Assembly (NCBI RefSeq): GCF_900101845.1
Contig: NZ_FNAM01000003.1
Span: forward strand, 1 to 64,000
Direction of reading: 5' to 3'
DNA length: 64,000 nucleotides
DNA from: Sporomusa acidovorans
Lineage (GTDB): Bacteria > Bacillota > Negativicutes > Sporomusales > Sporomusaceae
The stretch's first letter is position 1, and every line of letters starts with the position of its first letter. Position numbers and translations under genes: made by a program. This document shows positions 8,119-16,879 of this stretch, piece after piece. Below the pieces are notes generated by a model. That model ran no database searches. It saw only the letters and a list, made by a program, of their open reading frames with translations, and was not told the origin of the DNA.

Positions 8119-8760
8119 ATGGCACATTACGGTTTATGGCCGATAGTCATTATTAACTCATTGATTATTATTGTCTTTGTGTTTAGTTTTTCGCGGCCGC
8201 GTTCACTCAAAGATTGGCGTACCTTTGGTACGTTTTCGGCTTTTATTGTGGCGCTGTTTACCGAGATGTATGGTTTTCCGTTGACAATCTATTTGCTCTC
8301 AGGCTGGTTGGGAAGCCGTTATCCGGAGCTGGATATCTTTTCCCACGACTATGGACATCTTTGGTATACTTTGCTCGGATTTACCGGTGATCCGCATAGC
8401 AATCCCATTCATGGCGTTAGTGACATACTCATATCCGGGGGGCTAATTTTTCTTGGGTTTACGTGGATTTTCTTATATAGAGCGCAACGCAGGGGCGTAG
8501 TTGCGACTAGCGGGCCGTATGCCTATGTGCGTCACCCCCAGTATATTGCGTTTATCGCGGTCATGACCGGCTTCTTAATTCAATGGCCGACACTGCTTAC
8601 AGTGCTCATGTATCCGGTACTTATCCGTATGTATGTGTGGTTGGCGCGTCAGGAAGAAAAGGAAGCCCTGGAACAATTCGGGGAGGAATATGCCAGTTAT
8701 GCAGCTGTTACCCCCGGATTTATTCCCTTTAGCCGTTCCGGGATGCGTAAAGCCTCATAG
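8119..8760 (+). CDS. Isoprenylcysteine carboxyl methyltransferase/PEMT-like membrane protein
   Basis: Predicted 213 aa, starting 6 nt after lgt. About five membrane segments. The C-terminal half has the family signature GPYAYVRHPQYIAFIAVMTG and the Glu-rich EEKEALEQFGEEYASY typical of ICMT/NnrU/PEMT methyltransferases, which methylate lipid or prenyl substrates with SAM. The N-terminal half (KDWRTFGTFSAFIVALFTEMYGFPLTIY) is a common extension in bacterial members. Substrate unknown. A terminator follows. Confidence 0.8.
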   Translation: MAHYGLWPIVIINSLIIIVFVFSFSRPRSLKDWRTFGTFSAFIVALFTEMYGFPLTIYLLSGWLGSRYPELDIFSHDYGHLWYTLLGFTGDPHSNPIHGVSDILISGGLIFLGFTWIFLYRAQRRGVVATSGPYAYVRHPQYIAFIAVMTGFLIQWPTLLTVLMYPVLIRMYVWLARQEEKEALEQFGEEYASYAAVTPGFIPFSRSGMRKAS

Positions 8761-8774
8761 TTACACTAGGTTTT

Positions 8775-8802
8775 GCCTAGCTTTGAACAGCTAGGCTTTT
8801 TT
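8775..8802 (+). terminator. Rho-independent terminator
   Basis: GCCTAGCT pairs with AGCTAGGC, followed by six T; it closes the lgt operon. Confidence 0.85.
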
Positions 8803-8860
8803 AATAAGGGCATATAATACGCTGCTAATGTCTCAGTTCCTAGCAAAATATCACAATTTC

Positions 8861-8903
8861 TTCATGGCTTCTTCAAAACTTCTTCATAATTATGGTGTAT
8901 ACT
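8861..8903 (+). promoter_or_regulatory. TTCATA-repeat promoter of lemA
   Basis: TTCATG (8861), TTCAAA (8872) and TTCATA (8883), each 11 bp apart; 9-nt gap; TATACT at 8898. Confidence 0.82.
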
Positions 8904-8985
8904 GAAGTCATAAAATAAGTTCGAGCAACTAGCTTTCGGTCATATAGAGTGGCTGTTAGCAAGAACACTTTAAGGAGGAACTACT

Positions 8986-9540
8986 ATGAATAAAACAGTG
9001 TGGATTGTTTTGGCGGTTGTAGCGGTTATAGCAGTTAGTGTTTTTTCGGGATATAACAATTTAGTCGGCATGAGCGAGAATGTGAACGGCAAGTGGAGTC
9101 AAATCGAAAACCAGCTTCAGCGCCGGGCCGACTTGATTCCCAACCTGGTTAACACGGTAAAAGGCTACGCCGGTCATGAGCAGCAAACCATTCAAGCGGT
9201 AGCCGATGCGCGGGCTAAACTGGGCGGGGCCCAAGGACCTGCTGCTAAAGCACAGGCCAATAGCGAACTGAGTTCAGCTTTAAGCAGGCTACTGGTAATA
9301 TCGGAAAACTACCCTAACTTAAAAGCGGACAAAAACTTTCGGGCCCTCATGGATGAACTGGCAGGAACAGAAAACCGTCTAGCTGTCGCCCGTAAGGATT
9401 ACAATGAAAGCGTCCAAGGGTATAACACGTCTATCCGCTCATTGCCTGCCAGTATTATTGCCGGCCCGATGGGGTTTGGTCCCAAAGAGTATTTTAAAGC
9501 CGATGAGGGCGCAAAACAGGTGCCGCAGGTTAAATTTTAG
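8986..9540 (+). CDS. LemA family protein
   Basis: Predicted 184 aa. An N-terminal membrane anchor (about 4-22) is followed by the long helical LemA domain, with GYNNLVGMSENVNGKWSQIE, QLQRRADLIPNLVNTVKGYA and ENRLAVARKDYNESVQGYNT. LemA proteins are membrane-anchored coiled-coil proteins with the helical part outside. They often pair genetically with TPM proteins; a TPM gene (526) carries the same promoter type. AAGGAGG precedes the ATG. Biochemical function unknown. Confidence 0.92.
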   Translation: MNKTVWIVLAVVAVIAVSVFSGYNNLVGMSENVNGKWSQIENQLQRRADLIPNLVNTVKGYAGHEQQTIQAVADARAKLGGAQGPAAKAQANSELSSALSRLLVISENYPNLKADKNFRALMDELAGTENRLAVARKDYNESVQGYNTSIRSLPASIIAGPMGFGPKEYFKADEGAKQVPQVKF

Positions 9541-9561
9541 TAAGTTGGCTCTCAATAAGCA

Positions 9562-9583
9562 AGGCCCGGCAATCGCCGGGCCT
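9562..9583. terminator. Terminator hairpin between convergent genes
   Basis: AGGCCCGGC pairs perfectly with GCCGGGCCT; the T-tract is weak on both sides. Confidence 0.6.
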
Positions 9584-9603
9584 ATAACCTTACTGCTATG
9601 GGA

Positions 9604-10275
9604 TCACTTTGAAAATATAGTGCAATCTTTATGAACTTTTGCCCGGTACAGAGCCTGGTCGGCAAGAGCGAGCAGCGCATCACTGCCAGTGGCTGCTGTA
9701 CTGGAGACTATCCCAATACTGACGCTCGAATTATACTTGGCAAGCTTTGAATTAACTGTCTGCCGGATGGTTTCCGCCGTGGTACAGGCGGTCTCTTGCG
9801 TGGCATTTCGCAGAAGGAGGGCAAATTCGTCTCCGCCCAGCCGTGCCGCAACATCGGTGGGGTGTATATTGTTTTGTAATACCCTGGCAAGAGCTTTGAG
9901 CGCTTCATCACCTGCTTGATGACCAAACGTATCATTGATACACTTAAAATTATCCATATCCAGCATGAAGAGAAAGGTGGTTGCACTGGTGTCGGGACAG
10001 CGGAGTTCTTGCTTTAGTATTTCAAAAAAATACTTGCGGTTCCACAGCTGGGTTAAGCTGTCAGTATAGACGAAATGATAGAGCTTGCGGATCAGTAGGC
10101 CGTAGGCTATTCCGACAATTGCCTGAATAACAAAAAAGATGGACCAGTAAAAATAGTGCCACTCATTACTAATGGCATGCTTTTCTAACAGATAACAGCT
10201 TAGTCCGAATAATAGGCCGAGAATACCTAAGATGACGGGAAGACTTTTTAACATAATAGTGCGGTATCTGTACAT
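9604..10275 (-). CDS. Membrane-bound diguanylate cyclase (GGDEF)
   Basis: About 223 aa. Two membrane segments (about 7-27 and 38-60) precede a GGDEF domain that starts at TDSLTQLWNRKYF. The active-site motif is RLGGDEFALL, and MLDMDNFKCINDTFGHQAGD carries the metal-binding Asp; ALYRAK lies near the end. It makes c-di-GMP from two GTP. ATG 10275 lies 8 nt after AAAGGA; GTG 10281 lies too close to that site. It is divergent from the HD-GYP phosphodiesterase at 10398, so synthesis and breakdown of c-di-GMP are encoded side by side. Confidence 0.92.
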   Translation of the reverse strand: MYRYRTIMLKSLPVILGILGLLFGLSCYLLEKHAISNEWHYFYWSIFFVIQAIVGIAYGLLIRKLYHFVYTDSLTQLWNRKYFFEILKQELRCPDTSATTFLFMLDMDNFKCINDTFGHQAGDEALKALARVLQNNIHPTDVAARLGGDEFALLLRNATQETACTTAETIRQTVNSKLAKYNSSVSIGIVSSTAATGSDALLALADQALYRAKVHKDCTIFSK

Positions 10276-10397
10276 AATCACAGTCCTTTGCCCTAAATAT
10301 TCCAGGATGGTGATTTTATTATACTGTACAGCCTCGGAGCTGACTATATATTTTTAAGCTCGTGGGTTGCTTGTCTATTGAAGGGGGCGTTTATCCT

Positions 10398-11738
10398 TTG
10401 CCAACGCTAAAGTTTTCTTTGCAGACCAAACTGTTTGCCTCATTTTTTTTACTTTCGGCTATCATTACTATGGCAATTTCTTATACCTTATTTTTACATA
10501 TGCGCACAAATCACTTGGATACATTAAAACGTGATCTTGTAGTCACGGCCAACATGGCCGTCATGCATGTTGCCGGTGAAGCTCAACTAGAGCTTACCGG
10601 ACAGGTGCCGGAAGAGCCGGCCGATAAGCGGCTACGGCAGCTTATGCAGTCAATTGGCAAAAATAGTCCAGATATTGCCCGAGTATTTCTGCTGCAGCGT
10701 TTCGCCGATAATGAGCAATTGATAATACGTAGTGAATGGGATGCCCGGAATGATAACGGGCGGCAAATTGGTACGATACATAATGACCAGTCAGTTACTT
10801 TTTGGGATGGCAATCGACCTATGGTTACCGATAATAGTGAAACAGGTACTGTAACTGTGTATGCCCCGGTAAAGGTTGACTCGCGAACGGTGGCCTGGCT
10901 GGCACTTGAGGTAGATGCAGCCGCTGTGGCCAACGATACCCGTCATTTTGCCGAGCGGGTATTTATAGTTGCATCAGGAGCGGTTGCCGTGGTCGGGGTG
11001 TGCAGTTGGTTCCTTGCCAGGAATTTCGCCGCTAGAATTCAGAGGCTTGATTTAGCCATCGATCAAATTGCGGCCGGCAAGCATGATGTTCACCTGAGAG
11101 TAGAGGGGAGCGACGAGGTGTCCCTGCTTGCCGCTCGGATTAATAGTCTGGCCACTGCCCTACATGGTGAACGGGAAAGTTTGATGATGTCTACGATTGA
11201 ATCACTGGTAACGGCCCTGGAAGCCAAGGATGCTTATACCTATGGACACTCCTCCCAGGTTGCCAGTATAGCTGAGGCTATTGGACGCGAACTTGGGCTT
11301 GCTGAGGACGAACTATTAACCTTGCGGATTGCTGCGTTACTCCATGATATTGGCAAGATAGGCATTCCTGACCACATACTCAATAAGCCAGGCCGGCTGG
11401 ATGCGGAGGAGTGGGCCATAATTAAGCAGCATCCTGAAACCGGCGCTAAGATTATCGCTGGTATTCCTGCCCTTAAAGAGGTAGCCGAGAGTGTAAGACA
11501 TCATCACGCCCGCTGGGATGGAGAGGGATACCCAGAGGCTCTATCGCGAGACAATATACCGTTAGGAGCGCGTATTATTGCTGTGGCTGACACCTATCAG
11601 GCCATGATCTCAGATAGGCCGTACCGGACAGGTATGCCGGAAGAGGTGGCGCTAGAAGAGATTCGTCGTTGTATTGGTGACCAGTTTGACCCCCAGGTGG
11701 TGGACGCGTTTGTAAAAAGTGCACATGGGCTTAATTAG
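10398..11738 (+). CDS. HAMP/HD-GYP sensor phosphodiesterase
   Basis: About 446 aa from TTG 10398 (AAGGGGG 10 nt upstream; GTG 10362 is in frame but lacks a ribosome site). The order is TM1 (about 10-30), an extracytoplasmic sensor region of about 140 aa, TM2, a HAMP domain (ARIQRLDLAIDQIAAGKHDV) and an HD-GYP domain with LLHDIGKIGIPDHILNKPGRL and HHHARWDGEGYPEAL. HD-GYP enzymes hydrolyse c-di-GMP using a metal centre. The sensor part has no recognised signature. A terminator follows. Confidence 0.92.
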   Translation: MPTLKFSLQTKLFASFFLLSAIITMAISYTLFLHMRTNHLDTLKRDLVVTANMAVMHVAGEAQLELTGQVPEEPADKRLRQLMQSIGKNSPDIARVFLLQRFADNEQLIIRSEWDARNDNGRQIGTIHNDQSVTFWDGNRPMVTDNSETGTVTVYAPVKVDSRTVAWLALEVDAAAVANDTRHFAERVFIVASGAVAVVGVCSWFLARNFAARIQRLDLAIDQIAAGKHDVHLRVEGSDEVSLLAARINSLATALHGERESLMMSTIESLVTALEAKDAYTYGHSSQVASIAEAIGRELGLAEDELLTLRIAALLHDIGKIGIPDHILNKPGRLDAEEWAIIKQHPETGAKIIAGIPALKEVAESVRHHHARWDGEGYPEALSRDNIPLGARIIAVADTYQAMISDRPYRTGMPEEVALEEIRRCIGDQFDPQVVDAFVKSAHGLN

Positions 11739-11750
11739 GTGTAACGGGTA

Positions 11751-11773
11751 GGGCGGCAAAGGCCGCCCTTTGT
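11751..11773 (+). terminator. Rho-independent terminator
   Basis: GGGCGGC pairs with GCCGCCC, followed by TTTGTTTATTTT. Confidence 0.75.
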
Positions 11774-11800
11774 TTATTTTCTGGTTAGCAAGATTCAATT

Positions 11801-11854
11801 TACATAAGTTTTTCATAGATTCTTCAAAAGTTCTTCATATTAAAAGTGTATACT
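11801..11854 (+). promoter_or_regulatory. TTCATA-repeat promoter of two-component system 1
   Basis: TACATA (11801), TTCATA (11812), TTCAAA (11823) and TTCATA (11834) in 11-bp register; 9-nt gap; TATACT at 11849. If the encoded regulator binds here, the system is autoregulated. Confidence 0.83.
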
Positions 11855-11951
11855 GGTGTTAATTAGGGTACACTTGGTCAATTACAAACGATATTTTATA
11901 TTGCAGTAGTAGGAGTCACAAGGATACAGAAGTAATCGAGGAGGTACTACA

Positions 11952-12650
11952 ATGGCGCAAAATTCAGTGTTACTAGTGGACGATGATGCCAAATTGGTAA
12001 AATTGTTAAAAATATATTTTGAGAAGGATGGGTTTATTGCCTATACGGCGGCTGATGGCATTGATGCGTTAATGGCTGTGCGCGAACATCGGCCTGATAT
12101 TATGGTGCTTGACTTGATGATGCCTGGCATTGACGGCTGGGAAGTATGCCGGCGGCTGCGTAAAGATAATGATATTCCGATTATTATGCTTACTGCCCGG
12201 GATGAAGAAAGTGACCGGCTGGTGGGCCTGGAACTGGGCGCCGATGACTATGTGACTAAACCTTTTAGTTCCAAAGAGGTAGTGGCCCGTGCCAAGGCCA
12301 TATTGCGGCGTACCAATAGGGCCGTTTTACGCAAAGAGACCATTAAAATTGGTGGTTTGACAATTGACATGGATTCTTACCAGGTAAGCCGGGACGGCCA
12401 AGTGGTGGAGCTAACACCCACCGAATTTAAGATAGTAGAACTGCTGGCTACCAACCCGGGAAAGGTGTACAGCCGCCTTCAAATCGCCGAACAAGTTCAT
12501 GGTTACACGTTCGAGGGGTACGAACGGACCATTGATGCCCATATAAAAAACTTACGGCGCAAGCTGGAAGCTAACCCCAAAGAACCGCAGTATATCCAGA
12601 CCGTTTATGGGATGGGCTATAAATTAGCCGGGGTGGCCAAGGATGAATAG
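11952..12650 (+). CDS. OmpR/PhoP-family response regulator (system 1)
   Basis: Predicted 232 aa. The receiver domain (1-118) has the acidic pocket DDD at 10-12, phospho-acceptor D54 in LDLMMPG, and YVTKPF. A winged-helix DNA-binding domain follows (about 130-228) with VELTPTEFKIVELL, VYSRLQIAEQV and RTIDAHIKNLRRKLE. The ATG follows GAGGAGG. Its stop overlaps the kinase start by 8 nt. It is very similar to the regulator at 59435. OmpR-family dimers bind direct repeats spaced about 11 bp, so one or both paralogues are the best candidates to bind the TTCATA repeats. Confidence 0.95.
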   Translation: MAQNSVLLVDDDAKLVKLLKIYFEKDGFIAYTAADGIDALMAVREHRPDIMVLDLMMPGIDGWEVCRRLRKDNDIPIIMLTARDEESDRLVGLELGADDYVTKPFSSKEVVARAKAILRRTNRAVLRKETIKIGGLTIDMDSYQVSRDGQVVELTPTEFKIVELLATNPGKVYSRLQIAEQVHGYTFEGYERTIDAHIKNLRRKLEANPKEPQYIQTVYGMGYKLAGVAKDE

Positions 12651-13746
12651 CATTGTCTACCGGATTACCGGCCTCATGTTTTTATTTGTGGCCTTTACCG
12701 TGGTACTACTAATCTATCTTGCCGATTATCAGATGGATCAGCTCTTTCGGGAGTATTTGCTGGTTATGGGGCGCGGCGGCATGAGGCATCACATGGGGCA
12801 GGCTGAATTAACATTTTTAGCCTCTGTCCATAGGTCCCTAACTTGGGTAGGGGCCATACTCATTGTGCTAGGGTTAATGGCAAGCTATTCCTTAGCACGC
12901 AGTATCACCGTACCACTACGTAGACTTAGCCTAGCTGCCGAGGCTATTGAACAGGGGGATTTTGAGCAACGGGTACCGATTTCCTCAAAAGATGAGGTAG
13001 GACATCTGGCCAAAATTTTTAACCGGATGGCCAAAACGCTCGAAAATAACATGAAGTTAAGGCAGCAGCTATTGGCTAATATTGCCCATGAATTGAGGAC
13101 GCCAATTGCTATTATCAAGGGTCACCTGGAAGGCATGTTAGATGATGTGATTGACTTAAATAAAGAAGAAGTGGCGTCACTTCATGAGGAAACCATTCGG
13201 CTGAATCGCCTCATTACCGATCTCAAAGACTTGTCACTGGCTGAGGTTGGGCAGCTTTCCCTGGATAAGCAACCTACCAATATTAATTATCTCGTACGCC
13301 GGACTATTCAATTGATGAAAACAACGATTGACGAAAAGAAAATGGTTGTCCAGTGTAATTTAAATGATAAATTGCCTGAGATTCACGTCGACCCTGACCG
13401 GATTAGTCAGGTAATTAGCAATATTTTTGTTAACGCACTACGATATACCCCAGATAGGGGCAAAGTTTCGGCAACAACAGGATTAGAGAAAATGGAAGGT
13501 CGGCAGTGGGTAAAAATTGCTGTCAGTGATAACGGGCCAGGTATCGCGCCTGACGATATTCCCCACATCTTTGACCACTTTTACCGGGGCGAAAAATCCC
13601 GGGACCGCAAAAGCGGCGGTTCTGGGCTGGGATTAGCCATTGTGAAGCAATTGGTAGAATTCCACGGCGGTAAAGTCATGGTCGATAGTAGTCAAGGCGC
13701 GGGAACCACCTTTTTTGTATATTTACCCTATACTGTTGTAAGGTAA
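12643..13746 (+). CDS. HAMP histidine kinase with His/Met-bearing sensor loop (system 1)
   Basis: Predicted 367 aa. TM1 (about 8-27), a short extracytoplasmic loop of roughly 40 residues, TM2 (about 67-86), HAMP (about 83-135), HisKA with phospho-acceptor H149 in NIAHELRTP, and a HATPase with VFANAL-type N box (IFVNALRYT), DNGPGIAP, FDHFYRG and GGSGLGLAIVKQL. The loop contains MGRGGMRHHMGQAE, which suggests soft-metal sensing. It is co-transcribed with the overlapping regulator and is paralogous to the kinase at 60123. The ligand is inferred. Confidence 0.94.
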   Translation: MNSIVYRITGLMFLFVAFTVVLLIYLADYQMDQLFREYLLVMGRGGMRHHMGQAELTFLASVHRSLTWVGAILIVLGLMASYSLARSITVPLRRLSLAAEAIEQGDFEQRVPISSKDEVGHLAKIFNRMAKTLENNMKLRQQLLANIAHELRTPIAIIKGHLEGMLDDVIDLNKEEVASLHEETIRLNRLITDLKDLSLAEVGQLSLDKQPTNINYLVRRTIQLMKTTIDEKKMVVQCNLNDKLPEIHVDPDRISQVISNIFVNALRYTPDRGKVSATTGLEKMEGRQWVKIAVSDNGPGIAPDDIPHIFDHFYRGEKSRDRKSGGSGLGLAIVKQLVEFHGGKVMVDSSQGAGTTFFVYLPYTVVR

Positions 13747-13749
13747 CAA

Positions 13750-13776
13750 CCCGGCGCGGCCGGGTCTTTTCTTTTT
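13750..13776 (+). terminator. Rho-independent terminator
   Basis: CCCGGC pairs with GCCGGG, followed by TCTTTTCTTTTT; it ends the two-component operon. Confidence 0.8.
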
Positions 13777-13796
13777 GCAAGGTCTTCCTGGAAAAA

Positions 13797-13850
13797 TTCA
13801 TCAGATATTCATAATGTCTACATAAGAAATTCATATGAGTTTGCTATAGT
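13797..13850 (+). promoter_or_regulatory. TTCATA-repeat promoter of cytochrome operon A
   Basis: TTCATC (13797), TTCATA (13808), TACATA (13819) and TTCATA (13830) in 11-bp register; 9-nt gap; TATAGT at 13845. A leader of about 120 nt follows before the first ATG. Confidence 0.83.
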
Positions 13851-13976
13851 TAAACTAGAAGCATACAAGGGAGGGACAGCCTATTCGCACCAGGGTTCAT
13901 ACATAGGGCCATAGAGTAATATTTTAGCCAGAAAGAGTTCGGCCCAGCAGTATTTTATAACAATGGAGAGGATAAT

Positions 13977-15011
13977 ATGCGATTTTTCAAGGTGGTACTA
14001 TCAGGTATTCTGGTACTGGCGATGGCTGGGGGCGGCGTATACTGGGCCCAGATGAATGGCTGGAATGTGTTCGATCTGCCCATGCTTACCGGCGGACACA
14101 GTCAGCACCAGGCGAGCGCACCTCAAGGCCACAGTGGCCATGGCGGGGGCAGCACTCAACCGCCACTCAGTCCTTTTAACAATCTGGCCAGCCAGAATAA
14201 GGACAAGCTGGTACAAGCTAGTGTGGTATTAAATCAAGTTATGGAGCAAATCACCAATGACCCGTATTCGCAGATTACGGTAGGCCGCCGCACTGACAGT
14301 GGGGAAGGCAGCGGCAATATCAGTATCACCCCCCGTGAAGGTGTGACAATTAATATTGCCGGTGAGAAGGAAAAAGGCCATGAGCTGCCTCCTGGCACTA
14401 CTGCCGTGTATGACCAGGCCAAATTAGAGCAACTGCACTATGGGATTTTTAAATTCTCGCAAGCCATTGCCTTGATTAATGATCTCAACAATGATTTGAC
14501 TGATCAGAGTGTGTTGGTGGAGGCCAATCCGCCAGACCTGCAAACCTATGTAATGCGGTACAACTTGCTATTACAAAACCGTACTAAGCTTAATCAAGCC
14601 ACAAGGCTGCTGGGCGAATCCATGACACTAGTTAACATCAACCCTTATGCACCGGCTAGCGGTTATGTGTACAATAGCCAGCGGATGAAGGAGCTTCATC
14701 AGGGTATCGCAGAGCTGGCTCGCATTTCGTTACAGCTAAACAGACTAAATGAGGATATGAACCAACAGCTGATGCAGGCCGCCTATGACGCCAAGCTTGC
14801 CCGTGTTCAGGCTATGAACCCGATGCAGGCTGCCGGCATGAACCAGGCCCAGAATCATAGCGCCCACAACGCCCAATCTGGAACTGACTTTTTTAGTAAC
14901 AGTTCAGGGGTATTTAGTCTTGGCTTAATTGTCATAATCTTTGGCCTGGTATTGGGAGTACTTGTCCTGATTAAAAAGCTGATCCGTGAATTGATTGCGC
15001 CACAAGAATAG
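13977..15011 (+). CDS. Operon A, gene 1: large exported protein anchored at both ends
   Basis: Predicted 344 aa. N-terminal membrane segment (about 3-25), a His/Gly linker (HSQHQ, HSGHGGG at about 42-60), a helical body with SPFNNLASQNKDKLVQA, ITNDPYSQIT, QLHYGIFKFSQA and NDLTDQSV, a Met/His stretch, and a C-terminal membrane segment (about 313-335). The blocks named are conserved in the paralogue at 25320, while the linkers differ. No known domain recognised. It leads a five-gene operon with a b-type cytochrome, so it may be the exposed part of a membrane complex (inference). Confidence 0.8.
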   Translation: MRFFKVVLSGILVLAMAGGGVYWAQMNGWNVFDLPMLTGGHSQHQASAPQGHSGHGGGSTQPPLSPFNNLASQNKDKLVQASVVLNQVMEQITNDPYSQITVGRRTDSGEGSGNISITPREGVTINIAGEKEKGHELPPGTTAVYDQAKLEQLHYGIFKFSQAIALINDLNNDLTDQSVLVEANPPDLQTYVMRYNLLLQNRTKLNQATRLLGESMTLVNINPYAPASGYVYNSQRMKELHQGIAELARISLQLNRLNEDMNQQLMQAAYDAKLARVQAMNPMQAAGMNQAQNHSAHNAQSGTDFFSNSSGVFSLGLIVIIFGLVLGVLVLIKKLIRELIAPQE

Positions 15012-15076
15012 ATTGGCGCTAGTGACGTCCGGGCAAAGATTGTTACTTGATAAGCATAAGAGATGGAGGGTTATGT

Positions 15077-15730
15077 ATGGGTGATGCATTAAAAAAAGAT
15101 CCAATTTTAAAGACAGTTCTCGTAGTATTTCTGGGCTTGATTGTGTTTAGTTTCCTCTTTGGCTTTAACTTTGGCGGAACCGGCTATGATGCAAGTGCCA
15201 GCCAGGCTAGCCAACACGCCAGTCACCATGGCGGGATGGGTGCCGGGGCAGCCGGTGGCCCAGGCTATATGACTGGGATAATACCTGGGCTAATTCAGTT
15301 CCTTATCCAAATACTCATGGTATTACTGGTGTTTGCGCTCATTGCCGGGATTGTTATCGGCGTGAAAAACTTTGTCGCTAAACAGGATTCAGAAGCATTA
15401 AAAAAGTATCCTGTTATCGAATATATCAACCAGGACCCTGTGCTTAAGGTGCTCGTCATTGCTATCGCCGGTATCTTCGGGCTGTATCTAGTAACCGGCC
15501 TGTTGAGTGGTATTGGTTTTGGCTCAGGGTATAACGTCTCGCCTCAGTTTATGATTCTCAATCTGATTAATTTCCTGGTAAAACTTCTCATGATTGCTTT
15601 TGTGGCTTTCGGCAGTTTGGCTCTCTGGCAGTACTTCAAGAATCAGGCTCCCGCTCAGCCGCCGAAACAAGAGATAATTCAATTGGAGGCGTCCCGTCCT
15701 GCTCACAAGGCAGGGAACGAGCCTGAATAA
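15077..15730 (+). CDS. Operon A, gene 2: four-TM membrane protein
   Basis: Predicted 217 aa from ATG 15077, which follows GGAGGG (an in-frame start at 15047 lacks one). Starts MGDALKKDPILKTVLVVFLG. Four hydrophobic segments at about 10-30, 73-100, 123-150 and 158-188. A Gly/His/Ser-rich loop (SQHASHHGGMG) follows TM1. Two repeats of a DPxLK/DPVLKV motif open TM1 and TM3, so the protein looks internally duplicated. Paralogue at 26386. Function unknown. Confidence 0.8.
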   Translation: MGDALKKDPILKTVLVVFLGLIVFSFLFGFNFGGTGYDASASQASQHASHHGGMGAGAAGGPGYMTGIIPGLIQFLIQILMVLLVFALIAGIVIGVKNFVAKQDSEALKKYPVIEYINQDPVLKVLVIAIAGIFGLYLVTGLLSGIGFGSGYNVSPQFMILNLINFLVKLLMIAFVAFGSLALWQYFKNQAPAQPPKQEIIQLEASRPAHKAGNEPE

Positions 15731-15758
15731 ATAGACTCATGGTTTACAGGTGGTTATT

Positions 15759-16544
15759 ATGAAGTTGAAATTGGAGTTTGTTTTGCACTGGCTGATGGCC
15801 ATAACCTTTTCCATACTGGCCATCAGCGGTCTGGCCATGGCTGGGGCCCGGTTTGGTTGGATTCTCAATTATGATATTGCGACCGCCGACATCGTTCACC
15901 GGGTCACAGCCGTTATCTATGTAATCGTTACTTTGGCTTCTATTGGGCAAGAGGTTATGCGGGTATTGCGGTCAGACAGCAAAAAGGATTTGCCATGGTC
16001 AATTTTTGGGCGCAGCGGATACGGCTTTTTTACCCTTGTTACAACGCTGCTGTTTATCCTTACCGGGGTAATACTCTGGAAAAGCCATCATAGCAATATG
16101 GCAGCCGTCGCTTTTGCCATGTTTGTTCATGAGAACCTTACATATATTGTCCTAGCCAGCCTTGTCTGGCATATGTATCAAAAGGCGCATGGATTGTTGT
16201 GGCCGAAACAGGCAGTGGCCAATAATCTGATGACTCAGCGCTGGTTTAAGCTAGTTGTTTGGTTCATTACATCGTCATTTTTCTTTGCCGTAGCTGCCAT
16301 TATGGTATCCTTTGCCGGACCGCCGCCAGGTGGGCAGCAGATAAAGGCCTATATGGCCGGAATGATGCAGGCGATGGACAAATCGCTGATGGGACTAGCA
16401 AATATGGAGCCAGGGTTAACGGTTGCCGGACAGGTGACAGGCGTGCTCCCCATGTCGGCATCCATGCTGGTAATCCTTTTGATTCTAGCGTTTTTGCTGG
16501 CAATTGGCTTCTTGTGGGAGGGGCAGCAGAAAAATGAACGCTAA
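15759..16544 (+). CDS. Operon A, gene 3: b-type cytochrome-like membrane protein (cytochrome b561/DUF4405 type)
   Basis: About 261 aa; ATG 15759 lies 5 nt after AGGTGG. Around six membrane segments. Histidines at residues 10 (VLHWLMA), 47 (DIVHRVT), 110-111 (WKSHHSN), 124 (FVHENL), 138 (LVWHMYQ) and 144 are all kept at the same positions in the paralogue at 27079. The pattern resembles di-haem b-type electron carriers of the FdnI/b561 superfamily. It could pass electrons across the membrane for a partner encoded in the same operon. The C-terminal 100 residues (AYMAGMMQAMDKSLMG) are Met-rich and not known to me. Confidence 0.75.
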   Translation: MKLKLEFVLHWLMAITFSILAISGLAMAGARFGWILNYDIATADIVHRVTAVIYVIVTLASIGQEVMRVLRSDSKKDLPWSIFGRSGYGFFTLVTTLLFILTGVILWKSHHSNMAAVAFAMFVHENLTYIVLASLVWHMYQKAHGLLWPKQAVANNLMTQRWFKLVVWFITSSFFFAVAAIMVSFAGPPPGGQQIKAYMAGMMQAMDKSLMGLANMEPGLTVAGQVTGVLPMSASMLVILLILAFLLAIGFLWEGQQKNER

Positions 16545-16875
16545 AAAACATTTTTGGCAACTGGCTTTTGGTTTTTTATTGCTAGTAGTGCTAGCGCTGA
16601 TGAGTGCCTGGAATGAGCAACGAACTCAAGCCGGGATGATGGCGCAAATGATGGGGGGAAGCATGGGGGATATGATGCGTATGATGCATGCATCCAATAT
16701 TACCTTAGCCGATCTCTTAACCTGGAAAAGCGAGGTGGGAATGACCCAGGGAGCAAAACAGGCAGGTTCATTCTTAATGTGGGTACATACAGTTACAACA
16801 AACACCATCTTTTTGTTAGTTCCGGTAATTTTGGCCGGCACAGTATTTTTACTGATTGTCTGGCAGTTGAGGTGA
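16534..16875 (+). CDS. Operon A, gene 4: small two-TM protein with Met/His cluster
   Basis: Predicted 113 aa; the ATG overlaps the preceding stop by 11 nt. TM segments at about 7-25 and 88-110. Between them is SMGDMMRMMHASNIT, identical in the paralogue at 27839 and extremely rich in Met with one His. This invariance, while the rest drifts, suggests a metal or haem ligand site. Function unknown. Confidence 0.78.
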   Translation: MNAKKHFWQLAFGFLLLVVLALMSAWNEQRTQAGMMAQMMGGSMGDMMRMMHASNITLADLLTWKSEVGMTQGAKQAGSFLMWVHTVTTNTIFLLVPVILAGTVFLLIVWQLR

Positions 16876-16879
16876 AGGA

